A stretch of DNA of 64,000 nucleotides. Source: Serinicoccus kebangsaanensis. Lineage in GTDB: Bacteria; Actinomycetota; Actinomycetes; Actinomycetales; Dermatophilaceae. The stretch covers positions 47,135-111,134 of the forward strand of contig NZ_VSLG01000012.1 of NCBI RefSeq assembly GCF_008919445.1, given 5' to 3'. Of this stretch, positions 1 through 8,511 are shown piece by piece (positions within the stretch are counted from its first letter, which is position 1; each line of letters opens with the position of its first letter). Both the position numbers and the translations under genes were made by a program. The notes beneath the pieces were generated by a model. It was not told where the DNA came from and made no database searches. It saw only the letters and a program-made list of their open reading frames with translations.

Positions 1-334
1 TGCGCAGAGCCGCCAGCAGGTCCTCGGCGTCGAAGTTGCCGTGGATGAGGTAGCCCCGGGCGCCCAGGGCCAGGCAGTCCCGGATGATGCTGGGCTCGTC
101 GCTGTGCGTGAGCATCACCACCGGGGTGTCGTCCGTCCGCCGGCGCAGCACCTCGATCCCGTCCAGGCCGGGCATCCGCACGTCCAGGAACGCGACGTCC
201 GCCTGGCCCAGGGCGTCCAGCGCCTCGTGGCCGTCGGACGCCTCCAGCACGGCGTCGACGCCGTCGAGCTGGCTCAACGTCATGGACAGGCCTGCCCGCA
301 CGATCGGGTTGTCGTCCACGATCAGGATCTTCAT
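1..334 (-). CDS. LuxR/NarL-family response regulator, 3' part missing (window edge)
   Basis: The reading frame starts with ATG at 334 and is still open at base 1, so only the N-terminal 111 residues are present. They form a receiver domain: acidic pair after the start (KILIVDDNP), phosphoacceptor Asp in FLDVRMPG, and the conserved Thr in VVMLTH. The Lys of the usual KxxS region is replaced by His (GYLIHGN), which is unusual for a receiver. The start codon overlaps the stop of the upstream histidine kinase (ATGA), so the two are translationally coupled and form the last genes of the Tad pilus operon. The DNA-binding domain is expected beyond the left edge but is not seen. Confidence 0.85.
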   Translation of the reverse strand, partial: MKILIVDDNPIVRAGLSMTLSQLDGVDAVLEASDGHEALDALGQADVAFLDVRMPGLDGIEVLRRRTDDTPVVMLTHSDEPSIIRDCLALGARGYLIHGNFDAEDLLAALR

Positions 335-1521
335 ACCGCCGCCTCCTCGACCCGGCTGGGACCGGTGAGACTCACCGGTCCGGTGAGCACGACCTCGGTG
401 CCCTTCCCCGCTGCTGGTCGGACCTCGGCATGGCCACCGACCCGCCGCATCCGTCGGTGCAGGCCGTCCAGCCCGAAGTGACCGATCTCCACCAGGTGGT
501 CCAGGTCCGGGGCGTCCATGCCCCGCCCGTCGTCGGTCAGCCGCAGGGTGGCGACACCGTCGGTCACGGTCCCGTCGACCGAGACCGTGCTCGCCCCCGC
601 GTGACGCGCGACGTTCTCCAGGGCCTCGCCGACGGCGTTGAGCCACTCGTGCGCGGCCCCGGGCCCGAGCGCGATGGCGGGGACGGAGCGGTGCACCTCG
701 ACCTCCGGGTGCGTGGACGACCACTCGTCCAGGAGCTCGGTGAGACGCTGCTCGAAGCTGGCCTCGTGCGCCTGCTCCCGGTAGTCGGTCACCAGGGTGC
801 GTGCCTCGGTGCGGGCCTGCGCGACGCTGGCCGCGAGGATCTGCGCCCGCTGCGCCAGCTGCGGCTCCCGGTCGGCCAGCGCCTGGTGCAGGTGCTCGGC
901 CATGAAGTGGATGCCGTGGAGGGACTTGGCGACCGAGTCGTGCATCTCGATCGAGAGTCGGGCGCGCTCCTCGGCCTGCGCGGCGCGCACCCGGCTGGCG
1001 CTGGCCTCGTCGAGCAGCGCGACGTGCCGCTCCTGGATGCGCCGGGCGCGGCGCGCGGTGAGGACCGCGAGCCAGATCATCACGATGCAGACCAGCGTGC
1101 CCGCATAGCCGCGCCAGTCGCCGTCCTGGAGCCGGTCGGCGAGCCGGATGCCCAGCACCAGGAAGGCGGGGCCGACGGCGATGGCGGTCGGCCAGGTCCG
1201 GTTCGTCAGGGCCCAGAGGAAGCCGGACGCCGCGACGTAGAAGCTGGTCGTCAACGCCCCCGGGGTCAGGAGCAGCAGGCTCAGGCTGATGACCGCGTCG
1301 ATGACCGGCGGCGCCCAGCCGGCGGCCAGGTGCGGCTCGGCCCTGCGGATGAAACGCATGGGCAGGTAGCAGGCCGCGATGGCCAGGGCCGCGCACACGA
1401 GCGGGAAGGGGCGGATCGGCATGTTGCCTGCGAGGAAGATCACCACGATGCTCGCCAGGCGCACGTTGAGGGTCACCTGGAGCAGCATCCGCAGCGACCC
1501 CCGGGTCAGCAGGTCCGACAT
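331..1521 (-). CDS. Sensor histidine kinase, NarL/DesK type, at the end of the Tad operon
   Basis: This is a 396-residue membrane kinase expected to phosphorylate the response regulator that overlaps its stop codon. The N-terminal third holds about five hydrophobic segments with no evident extracellular sensor domain. A short helical linker follows, then a HisKA_3 dimerisation helix with the phosphorylated His in IEMHDSVAKSLHGIHF. The C-terminal HATPase_c domain carries an N-box near EALENVARHAGAS and a G-box LTDDGRGM. It starts 5 bases before the end of tadC is reached in the same transcript, which suggests that it controls or senses pilus assembly; that role is inferred from position only. 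Confidence 0.85.
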   Translation of the reverse strand: MSDLLTRGSLRMLLQVTLNVRLASIVVIFLAGNMPIRPFPLVCAALAIAACYLPMRFIRRAEPHLAAGWAPPVIDAVISLSLLLLTPGALTTSFYVAASGFLWALTNRTWPTAIAVGPAFLVLGIRLADRLQDGDWRGYAGTLVCIVMIWLAVLTARRARRIQERHVALLDEASASRVRAAQAEERARLSIEMHDSVAKSLHGIHFMAEHLHQALADREPQLAQRAQILAASVAQARTEARTLVTDYREQAHEASFEQRLTELLDEWSSTHPEVEVHRSVPAIALGPGAAHEWLNAVGEALENVARHAGASTVSVDGTVTDGVATLRLTDDGRGMDAPDLDHLVEIGHFGLDGLHRRMRRVGGHAEVRPAAGKGTEVVLTGPVSLTGPSRVEEAAV

Positions 1522-1525
1522 CCGC

Positions 1526-2434
1526 TCACCCCCCGAAGACGTTCGCGAAGGTGTCCGCCTGGGCGATGACCAGGCTGGCCACGATGAGGACGAGTGCGCC
1601 CGGGACGATGAGCGTCGTCACCACCAGACTGATCTTCGGCATCGCCTTGGCGGCGACCCGGCGCACCTCTGCTCCGCGCGCACGCCGCACCTCCTCGGCG
1701 ATGTCCCGCAGCGTGTCGCTCAGCGGGGCACCCAGCTCCTCCGCCTGGAGCATGGCTCCGACCCAGGAGTCGATGGCCTCGACCTCGTTCCGCTCGCGCA
1801 GGTGGACGAGCGCCTCGCGGCGGGACATGCCGAGCTGCAGGTCGTCCAGCACCCGCTGGATCTCCTGCTGCAGCGCGGACTTGCTGTTGCCGGCGACCCG
1901 GCTGAGGGCGGCCCGCAGCGACAGGCCGGCGCTCACCGTGACGGCGAGCACGTCGAGGAAGTCCGGCAGCTCGCTGGCGATCGCCTGCTGGCGTCGGCGT
2001 GCCTCGCCCCGGATCCAGATGTCCATCCAGATGGTGAGCAGGACCACGGTGGTGACCCCGATGATCCACTGCCCGCTCAGCGCGAAGAAGATGAAGGCCA
2101 CCACACCGAGGGCGGTCATGCCCGCCTGACGGCGGATGAAGTCCCGGGTGGACAGGCCCAGGGGATGGCCCGCGCGGTCCAGCAGCTGCTCCAGCGAGTC
2201 GATCCGCCGCCGCCCGCTCAGCTGCAGCAGCGTCCGCTGGAAGCGCGTGCCGAGGAAGTCGATGAGCCGCAGCATGATGCCGGGCTTGTTGGCGTCCGAC
2301 TCCTCCGGGAGATAGGTCGCCTCGACGGCCTCGAGCCCGGTGGTCCGCATCATCCGCCAGCCACGGACGGCCAGTAGCAGCACCGCGAGGACACCGACCG
2401 GGTAGGCCAGCAGCAGCAGTTCGCGAGAGCTCAT
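1526..2434 (-). CDS. tadC: Tad pilus inner-membrane platform protein TadC
   Basis: This 302-residue type II/IV secretion F-domain protein is the second of the two platform proteins that anchor the Tad pilus motor. It has one N-terminal membrane helix, two adjacent central helices, a T2SSF cytoplasmic domain (SELPDFLDVLAVTVSAGLSL) and a C-terminal helix pair. Spacing fixes the start: its ATG shares one base with the stop of tadB. The order cpaF-tadB-tadC is the usual one for Tad loci in actinobacteria. The histidine kinase gene follows after 4 bases. Confidence 0.9.
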   Translation of the reverse strand: MSSRELLLLAYPVGVLAVLLLAVRGWRMMRTTGLEAVEATYLPEESDANKPGIMLRLIDFLGTRFQRTLLQLSGRRRIDSLEQLLDRAGHPLGLSTRDFIRRQAGMTALGVVAFIFFALSGQWIIGVTTVVLLTIWMDIWIRGEARRRQQAIASELPDFLDVLAVTVSAGLSLRAALSRVAGNSKSALQQEIQRVLDDLQLGMSRREALVHLRERNEVEAIDSWVGAMLQAEELGAPLSDTLRDIAEEVRRARGAEVRRVAAKAMPKISLVVTTLIVPGALVLIVASLVIAQADTFANVFGG

Positions 2435-3360
2435 CAGACGGTCACCCTCGTGATGCGTCGGATGAGGATGAACCCGAGGACGAACATCACGCCGGCGACC
2501 GCGAGCACGATCTGCCCGATGAGGTTCTGCGTCAGCGCGTCCAGCGAGCCGGGGCTGACGAGGTTCATCAGGAAGACCGATCCGACACCGATCATGAGCA
2601 CCATGTAGCCGCTGAAGATGGCGCCGGACATGGTGGTGCGCAGCTCGCGCTCCAGGTCGCGGCGGTCCTCGAGGGTGCCGGCGATGCCGTTGAGCGCGGT
2701 GGTGAGCCGACCACCCGCCTGGCTCTGGATGAGCAGCGTCCGGACCAGCACGTCCAGCTCCCGCGAGGGCAGGCGGTCGTTGAGGTCGGCGAGCGTGTCG
2801 TTGAGGCTCTGGCCCAGGCTCATCTGGCGCTGGATCTCGAGGAACTCCGTGTGCGCGGGGTCGGGCAGCTCCTGGACGACGAGGTCGACCCCGCGACGCA
2901 GCGCCAGCCCGGCGGAGGTGGCGTTCGACAGGAGCCGCGCGAGGTCGGGGAGCTGCTCGATGAAGGCGGCGATCCGCTTCTGCCGACGGACCTCGAGCCA
3001 CCGCAGGGCGGAGGCCACGATCGCCACGACGACCAGGGCGGAGCCCACGTTGCCCATGAACCCGTGCAGGAGGTAGCCCACGACCAGGCTCGTGGCGCCC
3101 ACGATGACGACGAAGTCCGCCGGTCCTGCGGGCAGGTGGGCACCGGTGAGCCGCAGGTCCAGGGCACGGCCCCAGCGGGTCCGGCGCGCCCGCGCGTTGA
3201 GCCGCCCGCGCCACTCCCGCAGGACCTCCGGGCGGTCGTCGCCGCGCGCCGACGCGGTGAGCTCGGCCGAGCGTCGAGCCGTCTCCCGGACGGCGACGAC
3301 GCCGAGCACCGCGGCGATGAGGGTGGCGGCGAGCAGCGCGCTGATGATGGCGGGGGTCAC
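2434..3360 (-). CDS. tadB: Tad pilus inner-membrane platform protein TadB
   Basis: This 308-residue platform protein pairs with TadC. An N-terminal helix is followed by a basic stretch, two short membrane helices, a T2SSF domain (EQLPDLARLLSNATSAGLAL) and two C-terminal helices. The start is a GTG that overlaps the cpaF stop as GTGA, so translation is coupled. Nothing is truncated compared with the family. TadB and TadC are expected to be turned by the CpaF ATPase during pilus extension. Confidence 0.9.
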   Translation of the reverse strand: MTPAIISALLAATLIAAVLGVVAVRETARRSAELTASARGDDRPEVLREWRGRLNARARRTRWGRALDLRLTGAHLPAGPADFVVIVGATSLVVGYLLHGFMGNVGSALVVVAIVASALRWLEVRRQKRIAAFIEQLPDLARLLSNATSAGLALRRGVDLVVQELPDPAHTEFLEIQRQMSLGQSLNDTLADLNDRLPSRELDVLVRTLLIQSQAGGRLTTALNGIAGTLEDRRDLERELRTTMSGAIFSGYMVLMIGVGSVFLMNLVSPGSLDALTQNLIGQIVLAVAGVMFVLGFILIRRITRVTV

Positions 3361-4667
3361 AGCTGCCCCTGCCCCTGGAACGCCGGGGGCACGGTGCCCC
3401 CGTTGAACCTGATCATGCGGTCGAGGTGCTCGGTCACCGGACCGGTGGCGAAGTGACCGAGGACCGGCTGGCCGGGCTCCGGCGGCTGGTGCTGGTACTG
3501 CGCCAGCAGCTGCGTGTTGTAGGTCTCGCGCCGCGACGAGGTGAGCGCCGCGATCTCCACCACCTTGCGGGTGCGGTCCGGCATACGGGTCAGCTGGACG
3601 ACGACGTCGACCGCGGAGTTGATCTGGTCGCGCAGCACGTCGACCGGCAGCTGCAGCTCGTCCATCGAGGCGAGCGTCTCCATCCGGCCGAGGGCGTCGG
3701 CGGAGGAGTTCGCGTGCACCGTGGCGAGCGATCCGGCGTGACCGGTGCTCATCGCCTGGAGCATGTCGAGCGTCTCGCCGCCACGGACCTCTCCGACGAC
3801 GATCCGGTCCGGCCTCATCCGCAGGCTGTTGCGCACCAGGTCGCGGATGCTGACCCGGCCCTCACCCTCGACGTTGGCGGGCCGCGACTCCAGCCGCACG
3901 ACGTGCGGCTGCTGCAGGCTCAGCTCGGCCGCGTCCTCGATGGTGATGATCCGCTCGTCGTCCGGGATCACGCCGGAGAGGGCGTTGAGGAAGGTCGTCT
4001 TCCCGGTGCCCGTCCCGCCGGAGATGATGATGTTGGCCTTGGCCCGGACGAGGGCGGCGAGCAGCTCCGCCATCTCGGTGGAGAGGGTGCCGTTGGACAC
4101 GAGCTCCTCCAGCCGGAACGGCTGGGGGAAGCGCCGGATGGTCAGGGTCGGGCCGTCGAGCGCCAGCGGAGGGATGATGACGTTGACCCGCTCGCCGCTC
4201 TCCAGCCGGGCGTCGACCATCGGGCTGGACTCGTCGATGCGGCGGTTGACCTTGGACACGATGCGGTCGATGGTCTGCATGAGCTGGTCGTGCGAGGAGA
4301 AGACCGTGGGGTAGCGCTCGACCCGGCCGCGCCGCTCCACGAAGACGGAGTCGGGGCCGTTGACCATGATCTCGGTGATGGAGTCGTCCGCCAGCAACGG
4401 CTCCAGCACACCGAGGCCCAGGGCCTCGTCGACCACCCGGCGGATGAAGCTGCCGCGCTCGCGGTTGCTGAGGACCGGGCCCTCGACGCTGATGAGGTCC
4501 GACAGCCGCCGCTCCAGCCGGGCGCGGCGCTGGACGTCGGTCAGGCCGCGCAGCTCCTCCCGGTCGAGGTCGACCAGGAGCCGGTCCAGGTAGTCCTTGA
4601 CCAGCGATCCCTGGGCGTTGCCCTCCTGCTGGCGGTCCTCGGCGGAGAGCCGGTCGCGCAGCGCCAT
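3357..4667 (-). CDS. cpaF: Tad pilus secretion ATPase CpaF/TadA
   Basis: This 436-residue type II/IV secretion system ATPase powers pilus assembly at the cytoplasmic face. It has an N-terminal linker helix region, then the RecA-like core: Walker A GGTGTGKTT at about residues 217-225, Asp box with conserved acidic residues (IITIEDAAEL), Walker B region RMRPDRIVVGEVRGGE and a His box (GHAGSLATVHANSS). All catalytic elements are intact. I chose the ATG at 4667 because it overlaps the preceding tadE stop by one base (TGATG). A longer upstream extension is possible but would run through tadE in another frame. Confidence 0.93.
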   Translation of the reverse strand: MALRDRLSAEDRQQEGNAQGSLVKDYLDRLLVDLDREELRGLTDVQRRARLERRLSDLISVEGPVLSNRERGSFIRRVVDEALGLGVLEPLLADDSITEIMVNGPDSVFVERRGRVERYPTVFSSHDQLMQTIDRIVSKVNRRIDESSPMVDARLESGERVNVIIPPLALDGPTLTIRRFPQPFRLEELVSNGTLSTEMAELLAALVRAKANIIISGGTGTGKTTFLNALSGVIPDDERIITIEDAAELSLQQPHVVRLESRPANVEGEGRVSIRDLVRNSLRMRPDRIVVGEVRGGETLDMLQAMSTGHAGSLATVHANSSADALGRMETLASMDELQLPVDVLRDQINSAVDVVVQLTRMPDRTRKVVEIAALTSSRRETYNTQLLAQYQHQPPEPGQPVLGHFATGPVTEHLDRMIRFNGGTVPPAFQGQGQL

Positions 4668-5044
4668 CAGTTGGTCCTGGGGAAGACGGCGTCGCGGGTG
4701 ATGTCGACCCGGGTGAGCGTGAAGACGTTCGGGACGCCCACCGGCACGCTCGCGGTGACCTCGACGCACTGCTCGCTGCACCCGCCGGTGTTCACCGACT
4801 TCAGCTGGGCCCAGCTCGGCAGCGCCTGCGCCGCGGCGGCCTGGGGGGACTGCTGCATGCTCGCCGCACGTGCCGCGTTGCGTGCCGCCTGGTTGGTCGC
4901 GTCGACCGCGGAGACCATCGCGACGGCGTTGACGATGACGAAGACGAGGATGGCGAAGATCGGCAGGAAGCCCGCGACCTCGACGGCCACGGATCCCCGG
5001 TCCCTGCCGGACCTCGCCGACCGGGACGCGGTGTGAGCTGTCAT
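4667..5044 (-). CDS. TadE-like pseudopilin
   Basis: This 125-residue protein has the TadE/TadG signature: a short basic leader, then G-SVAVE with a glycine at -1 and glutamate at +5 relative to the expected prepilin peptidase site (Gly17/Ser18), then a single hydrophobic helix and a small extracytoplasmic domain with two cysteines (GGCSEQC) that could form a disulfide. It overlaps the upstream gene by ATGA and the downstream cpaF by one base. It is the second TadE domain in the operon, the first being fused to the ATPase encoded just upstream. Confidence 0.85.
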   Translation of the reverse strand: MTAHTASRSARSGRDRGSVAVEVAGFLPIFAILVFVIVNAVAMVSAVDATNQAARNAARAASMQQSPQAAAAQALPSWAQLKSVNTGGCSEQCVEVTASVPVGVPNVFTLTRVDITRDAVFPRTN

Positions 5045-6543
5045 GAGTTCGGCTCCCTCTGGACGGCGGCGCTCTGCGAGACGGTGAATGGGTCACCGAT
5101 CGGGAAGACCCGGGGCACCGTGACCCGGACCGTGACCGAGTCACCGGCGGGCTGGAAGGAGAAGCCGTGCTCGAACATGTCCGGCATGGCGTCGCGAGCG
5201 GCCTGGGCGGAGACGCTGGTGTTGTCGGTCACCCCGAGCTCGCGGGCGCCGGCGTTGGCGCTGTGCCGGGTGAACGCGAGGGCGGTGGCGGCGAGGATCG
5301 CCTGGACGCCGACGAAGAAGACGGCGAGGAAGACCAGGACGGCGATCGGCAGCTCGACCGCCGACTGCCCGGCCTCGCGGTGGCGCCGCCGACCCTGCTC
5401 CTTGCGCTCGGCGGACAGCCCGAGGCTGACCGCCAGGGCCCGGACCGACGACCGGACGCTGCCGTCGCGCACCGTCGAGAGGTCCCCGATGTTGTGCGCG
5501 GCCTCGAGCTGGGCGAATCCGCTCGGGACGGTCACCGCGGCAGGCCGGCCGAGGAGTCGCCCGGCCATGTCCGGCTGCACCTCGCGGCGCCGGTCGGCGC
5601 CGTTGAAGACGAAGTCCACCTCGGCCCTGGTGCGCATCCCCAGCCGCTCCCAGTCCGAGAGCATGCTGCGGGCCGCGTTGATGGAGGCGATGTCCGCACC
5701 GACCACGATCGCGGCGGTGTCGGCGAGCTCGACCATGGCGGCCTGGGCGTCCTCCACGTGCGTGCCCAGGTCGATGAGGATGACGTCGTAGAGGTAGCGC
5801 AGCTGCTGGATCACCTGGCGGGCGGCGGCACCGGTGACGTCGTCGGCCTTCTCCACCTCGGTGGGTCCGGCCAGGACGGAGTAGCCGGCGGGGGAGTCCA
5901 CGACGACCTCACGGATGGTCCGGCCGGTGAGCTCGGCCGCCACGTCCGCGATCTCGGCGAAGGTCCGACGGGGCTTGACGTTGGCGAAGTAGGGGACCGA
6001 GCCGCGCCGGAAGTTGCCGTCGACCAGGCAGACCGTCTTGCCGGTCTTGGCGACCTCCTCGGCCAGCAGCACGCTGAGGGTCGAGGTGCCGACGCCACCC
6101 TTGGAGCCGGCCAGGGCGATGACCCGTCCGCGCTCCTCCCGGCCCTCGCCACCGGAGTAGACGCGCAGGCTCTTGCTCCAGGTGGCGGCGTTCTCGATCC
6201 GCGACTGGAGCTCGCTGAGCGAGGGCGGGGAGCTGATGACACCCCGCGCACCCAGCTCCATGACCGACTGCAGCAACGCGGCGTCCGGCTCCGGCGCGAT
6301 GACCAGGACCGCGAGGAAGGGGCGGGCGTTCTGGATGTCGCGGACGATGGACCGGTAGTCCTCGCGCAGCTCGCTGGAGAGCAGGACGACGTCGAGCTCG
6401 GGGTCGTCGAGCAGCGGGCCGAGCTCCCGTCCGGTGCGGGCGATGCCGAGCAGCTCGGTGTCGGGCATCTCGCCGAGCAGCGACTGCAGCGAGGACTGCA
6501 GGCCCTGGTCGTTGACGACGGCGGCAGCCAGGATGCGGCTCAT
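5041..6543 (-). CDS. TadZ/CpaE-type ATPase fused to a TadE pseudopilin
   Basis: One uninterrupted 500-codon frame joins two proteins that are normally separate. Residues 1-125 resemble the atypical receiver domain of TadZ. Residues 138-375 are a MinD/ParA-like ATPase with a deviant Walker A GSKGGVGTST (147-156) and VILIDLG as Walker B; such proteins place the pilus at a cell pole. After a basic linker, residues 391-500 are a complete TadE: AGQSAVE with Gly392 at -1 and Glu397 at +5 of a prepilin cleavage motif, a membrane helix at about 398-420, and a 75-residue outer domain. No internal start codon follows the purine-rich stretch near codon 380. The gene sits between cpaB (2-base gap) and the second tadE (4-base overlap). 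A lost base fusing two genes by assembly error cannot be excluded. Confidence 0.85.
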   Translation of the reverse strand: MSRILAAAVVNDQGLQSSLQSLLGEMPDTELLGIARTGRELGPLLDDPELDVVLLSSELREDYRSIVRDIQNARPFLAVLVIAPEPDAALLQSVMELGARGVISSPPSLSELQSRIENAATWSKSLRVYSGGEGREERGRVIALAGSKGGVGTSTLSVLLAEEVAKTGKTVCLVDGNFRRGSVPYFANVKPRRTFAEIADVAAELTGRTIREVVVDSPAGYSVLAGPTEVEKADDVTGAAARQVIQQLRYLYDVILIDLGTHVEDAQAAMVELADTAAIVVGADIASINAARSMLSDWERLGMRTRAEVDFVFNGADRRREVQPDMAGRLLGRPAAVTVPSGFAQLEAAHNIGDLSTVRDGSVRSSVRALAVSLGLSAERKEQGRRRHREAGQSAVELPIAVLVFLAVFFVGVQAILAATALAFTRHSANAGARELGVTDNTSVSAQAARDAMPDMFEHGFSFQPAGDSVTVRVTVPRVFPIGDPFTVSQSAAVQREPNS

Positions 6544-6545
6544 GG

Positions 6546-7262
6546 TCAGTTGTCCCCTGTCGGCGTGAGGTTGGCAGGAGCGAAGATCTGACCCTCGTCG
6601 AGCGTGCTGTCGTCGTTGCGGGCGCGCAGCGCCAGACGCAGCTTCACGCTGAAGCTCTCACCGTAGGCGACCCGCAGGGCCTCCTCCGTGGGCAGCGCGA
6701 AGGTGATCGGGACACCCTGACCCGTCGTGAAGCCGCCACGTCCGTCCTCCTCGGTGATCTCCTCCGGGAGGCCCACGTCGATGACGAGTGCCCCCTGGGC
6801 CCAGAGCTGGCTGGACGGCGGCTCCTCCTCCTCGCCGGGGAAGGTGGCGATGATGTCGACCCGGTCCCCCGAGTTGACCTTGCCGGCGACGCCGGTCTCG
6901 GCATCGACCATGATCGCGATCTCCCGGTTGCCGGGCTCGATCCCGGGTCGGTCGATGAACATCCCCTCGGAGGCGAAGGTCCCGGCGCCCATGTCGTTGA
7001 GCGGGACCAGACCGACGATGTCGCGCGCGTCCCGGATGGACTGCTCGGAGGCCCAGCGCTCGGGGACCTCGCGCAGCTCCAGGTCCTCGGCGGTGACCGG
7101 CTGGTATGCCTCGACGTCACGGGCCAGGGAGACCACGGTGATGAAGTTGCCGGCCCGCGCGTTCACGTCGGCGATGAAGGACAGCACCGAGAAGAAGACG
7201 GCGATCGCACCGACCGCGGACAGGATCAGCAGCAGCAGACCGCGGCGCTGACGTGGGTTCAT
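6546..7262 (-). CDS. cpaB: Tad pilus assembly protein CpaB/RcpC
   Basis: This 238-residue protein has one N-terminal membrane helix (LLLLILSAVGAIAVFFSVL) followed by an SAF domain (VSLARDVEAYQPVTAEDLEL) and a C-terminal RcpC-type domain (VNSGDRVDIIATF). CpaB proteins are periplasm- or wall-side parts of the Tad machine, possibly handling pilus glycan contacts. The ATG at 7262 overlaps the stop of the preceding gene as ATGA and is preferred over an ATG 54 bases upstream that would lie inside that gene. It leads directly into the ATPase fusion gene. Confidence 0.88.
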   Translation of the reverse strand: MNPRQRRGLLLLILSAVGAIAVFFSVLSFIADVNARAGNFITVVSLARDVEAYQPVTAEDLELREVPERWASEQSIRDARDIVGLVPLNDMGAGTFASEGMFIDRPGIEPGNREIAIMVDAETGVAGKVNSGDRVDIIATFPGEEEEPPSSQLWAQGALVIDVGLPEEITEEDGRGGFTTGQGVPITFALPTEEALRVAYGESFSVKLRLALRARNDDSTLDEGQIFAPANLTPTGDN

Positions 7263-8029
7263 GAGGTCCTCCGGTGGACGACAGCGCCGCAGAAGGCGCA
7301 GATGGTGTCGCGGCACTCGAGCCGGCAGTTGGGGCAGGTGGTCGTGGGCGCCTCCACCGCGGAGGCGACGATCTCTTCGGGCGACCGCAGGAGGTAGGAC
7401 CGCTCACGGAGCCGGTCGGTTCCCCACGGGCTGCTGATCGCCACCTCGGTCAGCTGGCCGAGGTCGGTGCCCGAGGTCGGCAGCGGCGGGATCTTCTCCG
7501 GCAGCTTCCCCCGGTCCAGGCTGACGAAGGCGTGCGCCTCGAACGGCTCGGGGGCAGAGGCCGCGGACGTCACCGTCTGCGCCTCGGGGTCGACGAGGAA
7601 GCAGGAGCCCGGCCACAGGCTCAGCAGGTGCTGCCCGAAGCTGGGTCGCGGGTCCTCGAGCTTGGCGACGCTCGCCAGCTGGGCGAGGGAACGGATCGCG
7701 CCACGGGTGGCCTGCGCCAGCGCGAGGTGCTGCGGCGCGGTGAGCCCGGACGCCGCCGGCGCGGAGGTGACGTGCTGGACCAGGGCCAGCGCGGTCGGCG
7801 GCCCGGGCACCCGGAGCAGGGCCATCCCGGGGTGGTGCATGACGGCCCGGGCCAGCTCGCTGGTCCGCGCGGCCACCTCCGGCACCAGGATGAGGACCGC
7901 CTCGGGCCCGGGGCCGGGCGCGGCCAGCAGCTGTTCGGCGGTGTCCACGACATCGGCCACCTCGGACTCGACGCTCATGGCCCCCGGGTGTCCGTCCGAG
8001 CCGGGCATGCCGACAGAGATCACGGACAT
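7259..8029 (-). CDS. Zinc-ribbon protein of unknown function heading the Tad operon
   Basis: I do not recognise a family over the main body of this 256-residue protein. Residues 1-215 look like a soluble alpha/beta protein with no signal peptide or membrane helix. The C-terminus (about 232-252) carries two CxxC knuckles, CPNC and CAFC, that would bind one zinc. The gene is the first of the minus-strand Tad operon and overlaps cpaB by ATGA, so it is made together with the pilus machine. A regulatory or assembly-factor role is inferred only from position. The ATG at 8029 is the only good start after the AT-containing promoter-like region. Confidence 0.7.
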   Translation of the reverse strand: MSVISVGMPGSDGHPGAMSVESEVADVVDTAEQLLAAPGPGPEAVLILVPEVAARTSELARAVMHHPGMALLRVPGPPTALALVQHVTSAPAASGLTAPQHLALAQATRGAIRSLAQLASVAKLEDPRPSFGQHLLSLWPGSCFLVDPEAQTVTSAASAPEPFEAHAFVSLDRGKLPEKIPPLPTSGTDLGQLTEVAISSPWGTDRLRERSYLLRSPEEIVASAVEAPTTTCPNCRLECRDTICAFCGAVVHRRTS

Positions 8030-8092
8030 GACGACGGAACCTTCCCCTGCAGAAAAGACGATTGACTGCCCGCCTCACCCGCAGGCGCGAGC

Positions 8093-8098
8093 ATCATA
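8093..8098 (-). promoter_or_regulatory. Candidate -10 box of the Tad operon
   Basis: TATGAT on the minus strand lies 64 bases upstream of the first Tad gene in a locally AT-richer stretch of the 122-base gap between the Tad operon and the DUF192 gene. No good -35 is seen at 16-18 bases. Confidence 0.35.
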
Positions 8099-8151
8099 GC
8101 GCACAAAAAGCGCAGGATCATACCCCAGCGCCAGCCGGGCGACCGAACGGG

Positions 8152-8511
8152 TCAGTGCAGGCTCAGGGTGCGCCCGCGGGTGATGCCCCAGTCCCGCAGG
8201 CTGCCGACCGGCATCTCGACGGTCGCGCTCGCCCGCCACCGGGGCATCGTCATCCCCCACCAGGGGCGCAGGGTCGCCGTGTGCAGGACCGTCCCCTCCC
8301 GGTCCACCACGGCCACGTCGATGGGGTACCGCATGCCGACCATGTGCACGGTCGGGCACCTTGTGATCCAGAGGGCACCCTCCAGCCGGTCCGTGCCGAG
8401 CAGCCCCTTGCGACGCGTGGCCGGCGTGTCCGCGACGGTGGCCGCGGCGACGTCGGTCCCGTCCACCCGGAGGCGTGCGGGACCGGGGCCGCACACGGCT
8501 CCGGTCCTCAT
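8152..8511 (-). CDS. DUF192 family protein
   Basis: This 119-residue protein matches the DUF192 fold, whose function is unknown. It shows the family hallmarks: DTPATRRKGLLG near the N-terminus, then the HMVGMRYPIDVAVVD region and VLHTATLRPWWGMTMP. It lacks the signal peptide found in many family members, so it is probably cytoplasmic. The start overlaps the stop of the upstream lipoprotein gene (ATGA), implying coupled translation and a linked role with the lipoproteins at 8508-10467. The only transcription exit is the gap before the Tad operon. Confidence 0.8.
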   Translation of the reverse strand: MRTGAVCGPGPARLRVDGTDVAAATVADTPATRRKGLLGTDRLEGALWITRCPTVHMVGMRYPIDVAVVDREGTVLHTATLRPWWGMTMPRWRASATVEMPVGSLRDWGITRGRTLSLH

